Shown here in pieces: positions 45,437 to 59,095 of a DNA stretch of 64,000 nucleotides; positions within the stretch are counted from its first letter, which is position 1; each line of letters opens with the position of its first letter. The stretch is taken from the NCBI GenBank assembly GCA_023014335.1, contig JAECYW010000018.1:806001-870000 (forward strand). Direction: 5' to 3'. The position numbers and the translations under genes were made by a program. The notes under the pieces are model-generated. The model worked only from the letters and a program-made list of their open reading frames with translations, made no database searches and was not told where the DNA came from. The stretch is from Galerina marginata (taxonomy: Eukaryota; Basidiomycota; Agaricomycetes; Agaricales; Galerinaceae).

Positions 45437-47441
45437 TCAGGCGGAATATACGACTCCATTAATTGACGCCTCCAAGTCTATGGTCAGAAGACTTCCATTA
45501 TACTTGATAACGGGTGGCTGCCAATATGAATATCCCTCGGCAAGAACTTGACTCGAGTTCTTGGTCAACGGAAACACGGCGTTCAGGATAGGTGGTTGGA
45601 CATCTGGTCCCCCTGTATAATCCAACGCACGTATGACCGGCAGTCGTCGGATGACTCTCGCTTCGCACCTGCATTTATTATATTTAAAGACATGCTCGCG
45701 TAGGTGAGGCAGCGGCACTTACACCGACAACCAGATTAAAAGTCATTTCGGACATTCCAAGCGATGTACTTGTTGGATCTGGCTGTGAAAAAGCTTTGTT
45801 AAAACTTCCCAGCCACGGGACGTGTATGATTTCGTCCTGGAGGATTGGGTAGCCTTTCCCTCCGTTGTTGTGAATGACCCCGTCGACCTCGAACCAGAAC
45901 TTTGAGACAGACCGAGCGGCTGAGATAGGGACCTTGAAATTGTACAGCGTTAATTGGATATTTAAGGAATCAGTTAACGGAGATGTGAGTGATCCGTCCT
46001 GGAATGGGAGTGATGCAACATTGGTGACTCGATTGCAGTTCTTCAGGATGCCCCGCCTATCGCACCAAAACATCCGCACATTCCTGGCGGCCGTAGCATT
46101 AATGTTAGTAGGATGGGCCAACTAAGAAAAGCATTATAAGTCAGTACATTCCTCTGATGACTTTGAACGTACCCTTAGGGTTGTCATGAAAACGAGCTGC
46201 GAATCGATAACTGTAATTTGTGCATCAGTCACCTTCACCGGAAGGAGGGTGACTACATCGCTGAGCTGGACATTTGACGGCACAGTGTCAATCATCCTTG
46301 CTAGTAATGCCTTGCAAGTTTTGAAGAAAGAAGTTTTCGAATTAAGCCTACAGTAGACCATTTAGCGATGTACATAGCCGAGTAACTCTATGGCTCATCG
46401 TACCCTTTCATGGTGGCATTTCGACCGATGCCAAATATTCGCCGATCTGAAGCGAACGTTGTATTCCCAGATGGGACTTGATCAATGGATTTTGTGTCGA
46501 CGAGTTTAAATACTGGCTGACACTAAAATGGTTCTTTTAGCTTCAGCCAAACTACTCAGAAGAATTCGTACATGACATGATCGAAGGCAGGTGTGGTATC
46601 GAACGTCGCGATGCTAAAGTTTGTTGGGTCAGGCACGATGTCTTGAAAGTCAACGCTCCTGACGCCTCCGAGAGTATGTCCGCATGCCACAAGTCCTATC
46701 ATCTCTGTTTCGGTAAATCCTTGAAGACGGAAACTTTCTATGTGACTGATGAGTTCTTGCTGTGGCTCTGGAACTCCAGATCTCCCGGGCTTAGAGGCAT
46801 CTTTTCTTCCGTATCGAAAAGGTATCGCTGGACCCCCACATCCTGCGACGCCCCAGACGACACCCATGGCAATGATATCAGATCCTATGAATCCGACTGT
46901 TCAGTTTCAAGGGCGACTTTGAGACGAGTAATTTGTCACTCACGAGATACGAGTTTGCTTAGTATGGGTTTTGAAATCATTGACCGAGTTAATATTTCCG
47001 GCACCAATGTTCTGGAAGGATCAGAATTAAAAAATATTTTAGAATCAAGTCTTAGTGTTATTACCTCTGGTCTGTCGAGTTCATAGAATATCGAAGCATC
47101 CAAACCACCCGTTCCATCAGTGACATTATGAGTGGCCATATCATGGTAAGCCTAATGCAAAGATTTTGGGCTGCTTTCTTTATGAGTTCAATTGAACTTA
47201 CCAGTCGCACCCATTCAGCAGAGAACGTGGACAATTCGAATGAGCTAGGACCAAATCTTTTGGAGCAAAAGGATGCCAATCCTGCGACGTTCAAGTCACT
47301 CGCGTCGATGCCTTCGTATAGAAATTTCTCGAGGGCATCATGTTGTGGGGACGGCCAAGTATACTGGCAAGAAACGAATAGAGTTGTCGCCGGTATGAAC
47401 AATACCCAGAGAATAAAATTAAAAATAGAGGTGGTGGGCAT
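45437..47441 (-). pseudogene. secreted heme peroxidase with C-terminal extension, disrupted
   Basis: The ATG at 47441 opens a signal peptide (FNFILWVLFIPATTLFVSC). The peroxidase domain follows: distal His in AYHDMATHNVTDGTGGLDAS, ELDRPENIGAG, the CGGPAIPFRYGRKDAS...GVPEPQQELISH segment, and proximal His in GLVACGHTLGG. After FDHVMYEF the model breaks. A stop appears without a good donor, the YLNSSTQNPL segment is out of frame with NTTFASDRRIFG, and a TAG at 46388-46390 interrupts DEP/SYSAMY (CAG to TAG would explain it). The extension then resumes cleanly: RMIDTVPSNVQLSD, VRMFWCDRRGILKNCNRV and KFWFEVDGVIHNNGGKGYP. This type is common in wood- and litter-decay Agaricomycetes and oxidises phenolic or dye substrates. 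The several lesions suggest loss of function. Confidence 0.7.
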
Positions 47442-49254
47442 AGTGAAGGACTTCGCCTGCCCTTCCTTGGTTGGGAGATAATTCCAGCATAAATGTTGCC
47501 CTTTATATGCCTTCAATAGCCGGCCAGGTAAAGCGTTTATCCATTAGAACACGTTATCGTCGTACCGTCGACATCAATAATTTTATGGTTCAGTCATTTT
47601 GATGTCCACCTATTTCCAGAACGAAGCATAGACGCCTTCATTTACAGTAGTCGGAGTTACGGACACTGCTTGGCATTACAGTTACCGTTTCAGCGTACGC
47701 TGCGATACGAGTACGCATCTCAAGCCTTCACAAAGCGGGGACAGCATGCCGATAATATTTGTTGAACTGACCTAAGGTCCACGTAAACGTTGCAACAAAG
47801 ACGAGCTGTGTCTTGGTAAAGACGACATAACGGGACAGGGAGGTGGAGAGGACAAGCCGACAAGGGAAGGACGAGGTGGAAGGAAGCAGGAAAGAATTGG
47901 ATGTTATGTAACGGCAGGCTCCAGTCGTTTCTCATGGGGACCGGCAACAACGGTTCGGAAAGTGTGCTGTTTGTATTTGTTTGCTCCCTGCCAAATCTCA
48001 AATTCTCGTGGTACGCGACTGAAAGCAGGACTCTGAGCATGCCACAGAACATAATAAAATACAATGAACTACTAAAAGATGTTGTAAATTACCTATTGTA
48101 TATTAATATTTAAATTTCAAGCCAGTACCTCTGTCAATGTTCGAATCCGATAGACAAATGCACTCTCACTGTGATTTCTCGGTGCCATCACTTTACACTC
48201 TCACGGCCGACATTGCGCTTATTAGCAGGATTCGTAGCTCACTTATGTCCCCCTTCAGAGTGGCAGCCACCTAGGCCTTAAATTTTTGAGTGGGGTCATT
48301 GTCCTTGTTCTTGGCCTCCAAAAAATGTTATTTTTAACGGTATGGGGTTTGTCTGTTTGGCCATTTACATGACTTTAGCCGGTGTGCTTCACTACACTTT
48401 TTCTCCGTCATTTTATCAGCAACTGGCTGTTTTTTTTATTCAGTTCGAGTTTAAATGTCTTGGCCAATAGAATCTTGTTTTTAAAATTTCGGAATTAAAT
48501 TTTTATGGGACAGAAAACAGGAATTTTATAGGACTTTGAATTGATAGAGAGCCGAAAATTGAAAAATAAAAACAGGAATTTCTTCTACGTGTAATTATCA
48601 ACATTTATGCCCACTAAGATGAGTCCTGATTCGACGAGTGCAAAGAAATAAAGTGTAGTGAATGTGGGGACCGCCGTGGTGTATACATTTACCGTGTGGG
48701 AGAATTCAGGTTGAGTTTGAAATTTGCAGAGTATTGCCTGTCCCCATTTCTCAAATGTGTTGTACCCGTGAGGCACGTGCTGTGCAGCACCTAAAATTTT
48801 GGCGTCCTTCAGGCCGTCCTTCCGGGCTCTAAACCACGTAAAAATACACAGGTCCGGTTCATGCTGAGCGCTGAGCGCTGAGCGCTCGACTCTTGCTCAT
48901 CATAAACCTTGGGCATTCTTGAATACGCGAACAGCCAGAGCGCAGAAACCAAGGCATCATTATTCCACTTGATTTCCACAATTCTGTCTACTGTATTCGT
49001 TGGCAAGAAAGATTAGGAGGCTGAGCACTATCACGAAACACAAAAAATGGCGGTCCAAATAGTTTAAGTATATACGAACTCATTTTATATCCACACCCAG
49101 CGAAGTGACAACAAAAAGTGGCGTAACTGTCCAAGTAACTTTAATAAGTAATAAAAGGTCAGGAATGGCGATGACAATGGTCAATAAGGAGTCGTGATCA
49201 TAAGCAGTCATTAGGGAAAGGATTGATATCGAACGCATCGGATCGCTCGAGAGA
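47442..49254. other. 1.8-kb gene-free spacer
   Basis: No supported gene. A small tandem repeat of GAGCGCT (three units) lies at about 48868-48890, and the region around 48400-48600 is AT-rich. Nothing else recognised. Confidence 0.45.
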
Positions 49255-52200
49255 TTACTCTCCAGCGAACAGACGAACGATCATGTACGTCGACGAGCCC
49301 ACGAAGCGGACGACTAAAAACGGGTTCAGTCAGTCCAACAACGCAACCAACCCTAACACCAGACAGGAAACTCACAAGCAAGCCCAGCGAACGGACGCCA
49401 GCAAGAACGCCATGTACCCATTGACAGCTTTATTAGCACCCCCATTGGCAGCCTTCTCGTTCGTCGACGTGATCGCAGCACCAAGCAGCGAGTTCGTCAA
49501 CACCCAGGCTAGCAAGACACTGAAAACGCAAACGCAGCATCAGCATCGACGGATCTCTCAGCAGGATCAAAGTAAACGCACTTGGTCCTGAAACTCCTAT
49601 AATAATCCTCCTGCTGCGTGCTTGGATCAGGCTTACTCTCCACCTTGGGCGGCTTCGAGTTCAGGACGTGGATGGCGTCTTCATACAGAGCATTGATGTC
49701 CTTCTCGTCCGTCGGCACCTCCGCCTCGACCTCGCCCGACTTGCCCGTGGTGACTGTGCCGAGTGCTTTCGCGACGGTGTTGTCTCCTTTGGTTCCCCAG
49801 GACACGTCGTGCACGTTGGCAAACTGTATTGGGGTTAGGGTTAGTTCGGTCTGGACAGCCGACATGATGCATGCAGGCAACGTACAGCATATACATTGAG
49901 AACGTTGATGTATGAAGGGGCCATGAGGAGGTATTGGATGAAGGAGGTTATCATATGCCAGGGCTCGAACTACAACAGCAAGGCATTAGCATCAGCAAGT
50001 GATCCTAGATCTAAATTCAAGTGAACTCACGAAAATCAAGCTGGCAATGACATACAACCCCAGCGTCGCCAACAACGAAAGCACAATATTCCTAAAGATC
50101 GGATTCGTGAAGATATCACCAAACGTCAGCGGTCCATCCGCATGTGCCAAATTTGTGATGCCCTTGAATGCCAGCAGGAAAGCAGCGACCTATCGCACCC
50201 AGAAAAATTCGTTCAGCACCAGCACAACAAATTCGGTACGAAAAAGAGAGAAAACAACACACCGTCATGTAAACCGTGACAATCGAAAACCCAATCATCG
50301 CAGCCGTATAACCCCACTTGCTGCCCTGTGGACGATTGCCCAGCGAGAGGATAAAGCACATGATGAGCAGTCCGAGGTAGAAGTAGTTGAGGATGATGTT
50401 AACGGTAGCGATGCCCTTGAGATTGAAGCTCTTGTCCTCCATCGATTCGGAGAGGATGGCGAAGGCGATATAATAGTTCGCCTGGTAAAAGCGACCAGGT
50501 CAGTGTGCTTCGAAGGAAAAGTAAGTTAGGAGGAGTAAAACGCACGAGAGCGAACCACGAGAAGATCAAGTTGAACAGCTGATACACCATCTCGACGTGT
50601 ATCCACGCCTTGCGAATGAACGTGTGGCTCGACCTGTACAGATAGTGGAAGTGCACTGTTGAGTGCACAGCGGCGAAGAAGGAACCGTTAAGCCATCGTC
50701 GACGTTGTGAGATCAGCTCAGGAACCTATAGGAAAAACTCATCAGACTCCATGTGATGCAAGAGAGATGGAAGGATGCATACTTGATCTGGCACATCAGT
50801 AACTGCATACGCAGACTTGACGTAGTGCAGGATCCAAGCACCACCTCGCTTCGACACTAATTCCCAGCACAGAATCTGTTGCACACAAAGAAACGAATGT
50901 CAGTTTCCGATTGACCAGCCTGCGATAATGACAGAAAACACGTACTCGATCCTCAGCTAGGTACATGTTCGCAGTAAAGATGTCTGCACCAGCACCATGC
51001 TAGATCAACCAGTTGCAGTCAGCTTAGCAATTTTATAGGATAACCCGAACGACGCACCATAGTCTCGCCCAGGAAATACTTCTGCAGAGGGCCTTCGCCT
51101 GTCGAGTCGTTCTGCAGGGCGATGTACCTATAGGCACTGAAAGCACCAGGCAGCACGGTGATATAACCAAAGACAGATTCCCTAAAACCATGTCTCAGTC
51201 AAAAGAAACTCAAATAACGAAAAGTGAGACGAACAGAGGCTTGTCGAGAATGTTCGACATCTTATACTCGAAATTCTGCGCAGCGACTACAAAGAAAACC
51301 AACATCAGAAAAATCCCTAAAACACCATTCAAGGTCGTCAAAAGAACCAACTCACCCAGTGGATTAATCAAATTCGTCCCATACTTTCCCTTCAGCGCCA
51401 CGATCTCTCCACAAGCACCGCCCACATTCGAGTTGATATCGAAAGCCTTCCACAAGTGGTAGATCGACGTCGGGCCGGGCATCGTGCCCACGTCGAGCAG
51501 GACGCAGACGTTGGGCTGGAGGATGGCGCCGAAGGCGTTGAAGAACCACCGATGGGAGTTGATCTTCTTTTGATTCTTTTCTTTCAGACAAAAGATTAAT
51601 TGTACGGGCACGACACCCTTCTCTGCGCCTTCGATTTTCATGGATGGCGTTACTGATACTGTGGGCGAAGGAGGATAGATTTAGAAGATGAAAATAATTT
51701 TGAGAGACGACAAACGTACTTTGAGTCGTATATTCATAAATATGTGCCGTCACATCCTGTTTGCCAATCTTCGTCTTCGCCACACCCTCCTGATAAGCCC
51801 CCATCGCAGCGATAACGCTCAGCGTCCTCGAATTGATCTTCCCCCTTCCATCGCTAACAATACACACCACAACCTTCTTCCACCCCTCCTTCCCCCACGT
51901 CTTGCTCCTATCGCGCTTGCACAGATGCGCGACGTTCTTGATTACACCGTGCATAGTCCTACAGAAAAGCTCCTCGTCTTCATTGTACATCGTCATCACA
52001 ATGAACAGCTCCGTGCGCCGCGGCGGGTCGTAGTGCACCTGCCGCAGCGTGAACCCCGAGTCCTTGAAGTCGTTCGGGTCGCACGTCGCCGCCGAATACC
52101 GCATATGCGTGAACTCGCGCTCGGTGCGGTTCGCGCACATGTCCAGCAGTTTCTTCGGCACCGCGTTGTCCAGCACGAAGTTCCCATGGAAGAGCCTGCT

Positions 52201-52952
52201 CATCGTCAGGGGAAAGTCGGGATCAGTTAAAAGCCAAAGATCGCTTACTCGACTTTCTTGATAGTCTTGTATCTTCTAGGCACCCTCTGCGGGATCCGCC
52301 CATAGCGAATATTATTCTCCGACCTGTTATCCTCCGTAATGCCGTCCATGTCGTCGTCATAGTTGCCTGGGACCCTGGGCATGGACGACTGCGAGGACGG
52401 GTCACGGCGTAGCAACGGCATATCGCCCGCGTCCAAGTCCCCGTCGTCGTGGAGGTCGTATCCAGAGCGATTGTACAACGACCCTGGAGTCGTCGAAGGC
52501 CCCGGCGGCATGAACCCTAGCTGTGAAGCTGAAGCCATATTGGGGTTGGGGGGTGGGGAGTGGGGGTGCTGCATCGGTGGCGGCGACAGTGGGTGTATCG
52601 GGGCTGTCGGGGGCCGGTATGGGCTGTACCCTGAGTCTAAGGGCGGATAAGTGTTGGATTGGGGAGGCGGTGGTGAAGAATATGGATTGTGCGGCGCTGG
52701 ATTGAAGGGGTCTGAAAGAGGAGTGCCAGCTCCAAACGGCGTTTGCTGCTGCACCGGGCGCTCATACGGGTTTGGCTGGGGGTCATACTGGTCGTATGGA
52801 TTCGGCGTCGTCGTAGCAGGGTACGGCGCGTAGCTGTCATTGTAGTGTCTGCGCTGGGCTTCGTCCGCCTGCAAGAAAAAACGAGACATTTTGTCAGTGG
52901 CATTATTCAGATAAAACAGATTCGAAGCGCAAACCTCTGGGTATCGAGACAT
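49255..52952 (-). CDS. chitin synthase (class I-III type, family GT2)
   Basis: Multi-exon minus-strand gene from the ATG at 52952 (MSRYPE, intron, [13 protein letters not shown]) to the TAA at 49257-49255. The N-terminal ~230 residues are Pro/Ser/Tyr-rich and disordered. RRYKTIKKV and [18 protein letters not shown] mark the Chs N-domain. The catalytic GT2 part shows [16 protein letters not shown], a cluster of [22 protein letters not shown], the EDRILCWELV motif and the processivity motif QRRRW ([14 protein letters not shown]). Several C-terminal membrane segments follow ([36 protein letters not shown]). It polymerises UDP-GlcNAc into chitin at the plasma membrane. The C-terminus ends VRLFAGE. 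I see no lesion. Exon ends were traced by eye and not all are exact. Confidence 0.93.
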
Positions 52953-54228
52953 GATTAGTGGGTGTTTGAAGGACGTCGCTCTCTGCTGCGGGCTTTTGAG
53001 CTGGAGTGAGGAGGCAGTTCACGACGGACAGGACGACAGGTACAGAGGCTGTCCCCACCGCAGACCAACCTAAGATGGGATCATTATGTAATCACGGGCA
53101 ATCTGTCCGCCTGCCAAGCCCATCACTGCCCATGCCGTTCTGTACCTGAAAGTATATCCGAGAGCTCCTGAGCCAAGTTGAGCCGATTGAGGGAAGGTTG
53201 GAGGAAGAAATAGGGAGGTGAAGAATTCAAGGGCTTCCGGCTGCTGCGATTAGCGGGAAACCGTTGATCAGGCCATATTCGATGGAGGTGTACTTGAGTT
53301 TATGCCGTGAAGCTTCGGAGAGTGAGGTCGTGGAAGGGAAGAAAACATGAAAGCATTATTTTTTTCGACGAGAGGTCTTATATACTTTAGGATGCCCAAA
53401 TTTTGGGGATAACTGACCATTTATATTGGGGATGAAGAACTGGACGGATATAGTCGCGTCGATCCCATTTTGGGCATCCAATTTACTATCTGGGCTTTGC
53501 AACATCTGCGCCACACACTTCTACCAGGCGTTCTGAATGACAGGGTTATAAACAATAAACTCAACTTGAAGGTCGGCGCACGGGTTATTAATTTCTTTCT
53601 AAACTTCTGATGAAACTACATCAACGATAGTCCCGAGCTTCAAGTTGAACGACTATTAAATCAGGACTACCCACACTTTCTTTAAATTTATCATATGATC
53701 GGCACTAGTACTCGAGTATCGCTGTGCTGAGACAAGAAAGCAGAATTCTACCTTCCAAAAAGGTTCTTCGCTACCCAGTAGATCAATACCACGTTTCTCC
53801 TTCTTTTCCCTACGCATATATATTCATTCTTGAAACTGAGCCTACTATCTGCCATCCAAAGGCGGGTTATTTTTATTAACTGCCAATGATTTGAATCATC
53901 AAGATTCCGTAACGCTCTGGACTCTTGATAGAAGTTTCTCATAAGTAAAAGCAAGGCAGAACAGAACTGTCGTAAAACTGTCGCCGCCGGGCTGCTGATC
54001 CAGATTGCCATGAGCACGACAGAACTATGATCATCATGATTGAAGCCTTTGAGTCGCCATCCCATAATTTCCTCTACATATCCCACGGCGGCCTAGTGGT
54101 CGCGGTTCGTCTTTGAGTCGAATGTCCTTTACCCACAACCAGATTAGAAACGAGAGTCAATGCGCTATCGATACATGCACGATACCATTAAATCCCTAAA
54201 AACATTACAGAAACCCATCCTCACCAAA
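52953..54228. other. intergenic between chitin synthase and Rce1
   Basis: About 1.3 kb containing the chitin synthase promoter. A 112-codon minus-strand frame at 53748-54086 has no recognisable motif. Nothing else seen. Confidence 0.4.
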
Positions 54229-55533
54229 TCAATACCTCCCAAATTTATACCTCTCATCCCCCTCCACAGTCCAATAAAAATTATCCTCCGTCCTCGTCCA
54301 CCTCGTAAGGGTGTACACAAAGCCCACAATCCCAATTAAATAGATAGAGATAATAGCTATACATCAAACGCACCATTCAGCCACTTTTTAGCAGAACAAA
54401 GATGAAGCGAACATCAACACACCATGCCTATACCGGTGGAACTTCCTCAGCTCATACCCAATCTCCGGGATACCCATGATATTACACACGATATGCGCAG
54501 TAATAGGCGGGAATATCGAGCCTGTGCGTAAGAAGAGGTAGGAGACGTGGAAGCCGAAGAGGGTGGTATACCCCAGCTGGAAGCCTACGCGAAGCATGAG
54601 GAAAGCTCGAATTTTGGGCTGGACAGAAGAGAAGAGAAGAGATAGCGTACAGCTGGTGATAATAGCACGTTTGAGAGCAGCGTAGTGTCTGCCGTGGGTG
54701 TTGTAGGTGTCCCATGCGTGGTGGATGTGTGCTGGAGATGGAAAACGCGTTATTAGAGAGCGAGTTGGGGAGGTTGAGCGTTTGCTTACCCATTCCGAAG
54801 GTGAGAGGTGCGAGGAAGATCATCCGGGCTCTGGACGCGCCTGAGAGATGGTAGATTGCGAGGACACACCCACGGAAGACGATTTCTTCCGTCAATGGCG
54901 CCTTAAAGAGATGTAAGTACTTGAATCATAGGACAACGCAAGGACTTACCACGCAGTAATTCCTAACACCCTGTATCGACAGGAAACGCGCCTTCATATG
55001 GCTCTCCCACAGCCAGTTCCTTTGTCCAGGAAGCTCTCTCCCCAAATACCCACCAAACAAGGGCCCAATGAACAAAATAGGCGTCACCAGATGCGGATAC
55101 ACGTCCTTGAAACCAAACTCGAACGACAGAGGCAACCCCAGCCGAAGAAGAGTGGCATCAGCCGCCAAATCCAAATTCTAAACCCCCAATCAAAAACCAC
55201 GCCAAAACACAAAACACAAAAGCCACACACCCTAAAAGTCCCTCCGACATGCGCCCACAACACGCCAAAAACCCACAAGCAGCACACAAGCGTGGCCACA
55301 CTGACCGCCACCAGCCTAGCGCGTATCACATCCGGATCATCGCGCCACCGCTCATTCTTCTCCTTCCCCCGCGGCTCAGAGCCGTCCCCCTTCGCCGAGC
55401 GAGGCGCTTTCGCGAAGGACAGCCGCGCGTTCTTGGAGAGGTAGAGCGAGCCGACGTAGATGACTGCGAGCCCGAGCGACATGAGGTGCGCGGTGGACGT
55501 GCTGAGGAGCGGTTCCGCGAAGAGGAGCTGCAT
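54229..55533 (-). CDS. RCE1: CAAX prenyl protease 2 (Rce1, CPBP family)
   Basis: Multi-exon minus-strand gene, ATG at 55533 and TGA at 54231-54229. It is polytopic: hydrophobic segments near HLMSLGLAVIYVGSLYL, VAVSVATLVCCLWVFGVLW and TPILFIGPLFGGYLG. The CPBP glutamate motif is clear in APLTEEIVFRGCVLAIYH (E-E-x3-R). Two further conserved histidines are carried by HIHHAWDTYN and by GSIFPPITAHIVCNIMG. The end is VGFVYTLTRWTRTED...KFGRY. It cleaves the last three residues of prenylated CAAX proteins such as Ras and a-factor-type pheromones in the ER membrane. A charged cytosolic loop (KGDGSEPRGKEKNERW) lies between the first two segments. No lesion seen. Confidence 0.9.
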
Positions 55534-56000
55534 TATCGGTATCGTTATTGGTGGGTATCGATAGGTGGGTGGTATAGATCTAGTATGGGATATGTGGGTG
55601 TTGAGGTGAAGGTGTGAGAGAGAAAAGCCGCTCGACGACCTTGGGTTTTATTGAAAGAGAGTCGGCAAGCTAGGCCCTAGCACCTGAAAGAATAAAAGAA
55701 AGGAAAGCTAGTCAAAGGCCACAACAATAGCAGGCGGTCAAAGGCGTCCAAAGGACAATTGCTTTCAACGACGACCACGCTGCCAAACACGATCCCGCTG
55801 TCACGTGATGGAGGCTTCGATTCGAGTCTCGACTGATGCTGCATCTGCAACACGATTTGGACCTCTGGTTGGGGTTGGATGCGGGTCTCTGTGAATGTGC
55901 GGCTATGGTGGAGGACTCGGAGTACAGTGCAAAGTACGCGAAATGAAATTATTTCCCCTGACTACGAGCCACGACTCCATTTTATAACGTGCCAGTGATA
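55534..56000. other. intergenic upstream of Rce1
   Basis: Probable Rce1 promoter, running up to the tail of the LINE. No gene seen. Confidence 0.4.
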
Positions 56001-59000
56001 GGAAGGAAGGAAGGAAGGAAGTATATTATACTGACATGGTCCCTCATTGGAACAATCAGTTCACCGTAAACTAACAAGTAACTAATATACAGGTGGCTAT
56101 CCATATAGTAACTACAAGAAGTAAACGGTACACACATAGCCACAATAGGATTTGGAGAATACAGGCAGATTCAGTCATCCCTGGCCTTGAGCATAGTCCA
56201 GGCAGGATCAGTGGTTAAAACCTGTATCAGGTGGTAGCTTGCAGTCCCCCACACAGCTCCATAAATCCCCACTGTCCAGAATTCATTACACCCTTCTGTA
56301 TTCTGCTTTTCTATCTGCTAAGCATGCATGCCACCCAGTGGCCCCCATCATGTGGGTAGACTCTCCTGGTTGGTGTTGGGAGAACTTGCATAGAGTTCAG
56401 GGTTAATTTTTAGCATGGGCTCTGCATAGAATATTTTCAATACTTCATATGCTAGCTGTGCAAGCAGAGCTGTAATTTTTCTTCTGGCGAGTAGATCACG
56501 GAATAGGGATCCTGGGTCTGCAAATTTCCCTTGTAAGTGGGGCCAGTGTTGGTACACTTTTCGTAGGAAGTCATTGCGCAACAGAGCAAGTGGGGTATGT
56601 GTGCATACAAGTAGAGCATGAACAGCATCTTCCTGGTAGACTTTGCAAAAGCGGCAGAGCCTCCAGATTGCCGGCACGCTTGTAGACCTGTATCGCTCTG
56701 CCCACCGCATCCTCTCCATGGCCAAGGCATGTCCTGACAGGACCAGGTGTGTGAGAGCTACTCTGTGCTCAGAGCATTTAACTCTTAGATAGTGCCGAAA
56801 GGCCAGTGCCTTGGTTACCAGCCTGCCACCTTCTATTTCTTTGCGGCCTTTGAGTATATCCTTGAGCCTTGAGCTTGAATCAATGGTTTGTGTTATCCAC
56901 AATTCCAGTGATCTTTCTACTTGTTTGATCAACCTATTCCCACTGTCCTGCAAGAGCACAGGATCTGAGATGTCCCAGCTGACAGGTATTGGCAATTTAT
57001 TTAAGACAAATCTTAAGTCATTGACCCAAGAAATTTTTCCTGCTCGTGCCAGACTATATGAATCCATTAAAGCATTCCAGGCCAAGCGGTCATTAGGAAG
57101 CGACAGGAGGTGTTCCATGTATTTAAGTGCCAGTATAATCCGACGGTACCTTATAGGCATTATCCCAGTTTCGGAATACAGAACCACTGTGATTGACCGC
57201 TCATTGAGCTTGAGCATTTTCCGAAGGTAGTGCATCTGGACTGCTTCCAAGGACTCTCTGTGCTTGTCCACTACATCAAGGGATATTTCGCACCCTGCAG
57301 TTAGGTATGGATCAACCCTTGACATATATAAGCATCTAGCCTCCCATACTGGCAGGTCATCAACCATACGGTCAACTGCGAGACATTGATTAGCCATTCG
57401 TGTTGCCTTTTCTACATTTCTCCTGTATTGGTCCTGAAACATATCGCGGACATTTGTAGAGAAGTTTACACCCACATATTGAAATTGAAAGACCTCCTCT
57501 ATTGGGGCTGCTGCCATACGAAAAGCAGGTGAGCCCGAGCACAAGGTCCGGTTATGTATGCTATACACACACTTTGAAAGTTGGGGTTCACATCCATTGT
57601 CTGCCATATATATATCAGTATCATTAAGTTTCTGTTGGAAAGCTGATGGCGAGGTTGTGGCAATGGCAATGTCGTCCGCATGTTCCAGCTTTGGCATGGG
57701 AATGCCATTAAGAGAGATGTCATCTGGGTGGACCTCCACTTTGTAGTCAGCAGTGACAAAGTTCCAACATCCCGGAGCACTTGGGTCCCCTGTCAATAAG
57801 CCCAGAAAAGCCTCAAATAAATCTGAATAGCTTTCTTTTATCCTGACCAGGTAGCGCATGTGATCATAGATCATTCTCAAACAGTCCATCATTTTTCCTG
57901 CCAAGCCCATACTGTTAAGTTTCAACCACAGAGTTGCACGATCAGTAGCCGGAAATGCATTTTTAAGGTCAATATAACCAACATATAAAGGCTTTTGCAA
58001 GGCTAGCGCACGGTCAGCCATACATCTCAGTATCATTGGGTTATTATTTGTCCGGTAGCCAGGGCGGAAACCATTTTGAGAGTCAGGAAATATTTTGTTT
58101 TCCTCTGCATATTCTCGCATGCGCTTATCAATTATAAGTGTCAGGAACTTCAGCAAACAGCATTCCAGTGCTATCAGACGATAGCTTGAGGGGTTTTCTG
58201 GTTCCTTTCCCTTTTTTAGTATTCCCACAATTACAGCCACTCGCCAATTTGTTGGTATAGAGTTTTGATCCACACACTCCTGCAGCAAGATTTGCAGATT
58301 CTCATTTGGGACTTTCATTATTTCCTCATAAGAGAAATCATCTAGCCCTTTCGCACTTTTAATGTGTGTGCCAATTTTTCGCTTTCCCCATTGTATCTCT
58401 GCCAAGCTAATTGGCCTTGAAAAGGTTTGGTTTGGGGAGTTGTCTTTGGTGTGCCTTGGGATCTGTTCTGCCAAGCGACTTGTTGTTTGCAGCTGCTGTT
58501 GATTAAAAGTCTTTGGCATTGTGGAATGGAAATTCATTCGAGACTTCATCTCCTCTGTCAGGGTGTCCAATGAGACTCTAACGGGCAGTGGTCGACTATC
58601 TCCCCATTTTTTAATTATTTTCCAAAATTCAGCCACAGTTGCACAGTTTAGCAGTTTTTCTCTAAGCTTGAACTGCAATTCCCTGACTTTTTCCCTTCCT
58701 CTATGCTTTTCCTCTTCAGTCGAGCCTTGTGTCAGGGCCACAGACTGAGCTGTGTCTGGCCTTTTTGTTGTTTTATCAAGTGACGTTGTTACTTTGTCTT
58801 CCAAGCCTAGTGGTGGCAAGCCATCAGTTAATACCTGCCACGGGAGGTCCGTCATGGGAGTGTAATCAGCCAGGCATTCAGGCAATGCAGCACCTTTTTT
58901 TGCAAGTCCGTCTGCTGCATCCCCTCGTATGTTTCCATTATGTGCTTTTATCCAGCCAAAATGAGTAGAAGCTCCCCGAGCTTTTAGCAGTTTAGTGATA

Positions 59001-59095
59001 TCTTGTATAATATCTCCATTTGAACATTCCCAGCCCATCATTGCATTTTTAGGGTATCGCGTGCGCATGAGGATTGACTCCCAACCTTGAACCAG
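56001..59095 (-). mobile_element. 5'-truncated LINE retrotransposon
   Basis: Minus-strand element. Its 3' end is probably the (TTCC)n tract seen on the plus strand as a GGAA run at 56001-56021. Its 5' break is judged to be near 59085-59095, where homology to the RNase H fold stops and the P450 leader begins. The coding part is described separately. I found no convincing target-site duplication, so both edges are approximate. It is distinct from the SINE at 3.5 kb in its tail sequence. Confidence 0.7.

Noticed and set aside
48860..48895. A CRISPR-like or regulatory array at the GAGCGCT repeats
   Set aside because: Only three 7-bp units, no spacers, and a eukaryotic context.
54080..54130. A tRNA gene (GGCCTAGTGGTCG and GGTTCG)
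   Set aside because: The A-box-like and B-box-like words are too close together and no acceptor stem pairs.
56001..56021. The GGAA microsatellite as a stand-alone simple repeat
   Set aside because: It lies where the 3' tail of the minus-strand LINE is expected, so it is more likely the tail, although no target duplication was found.
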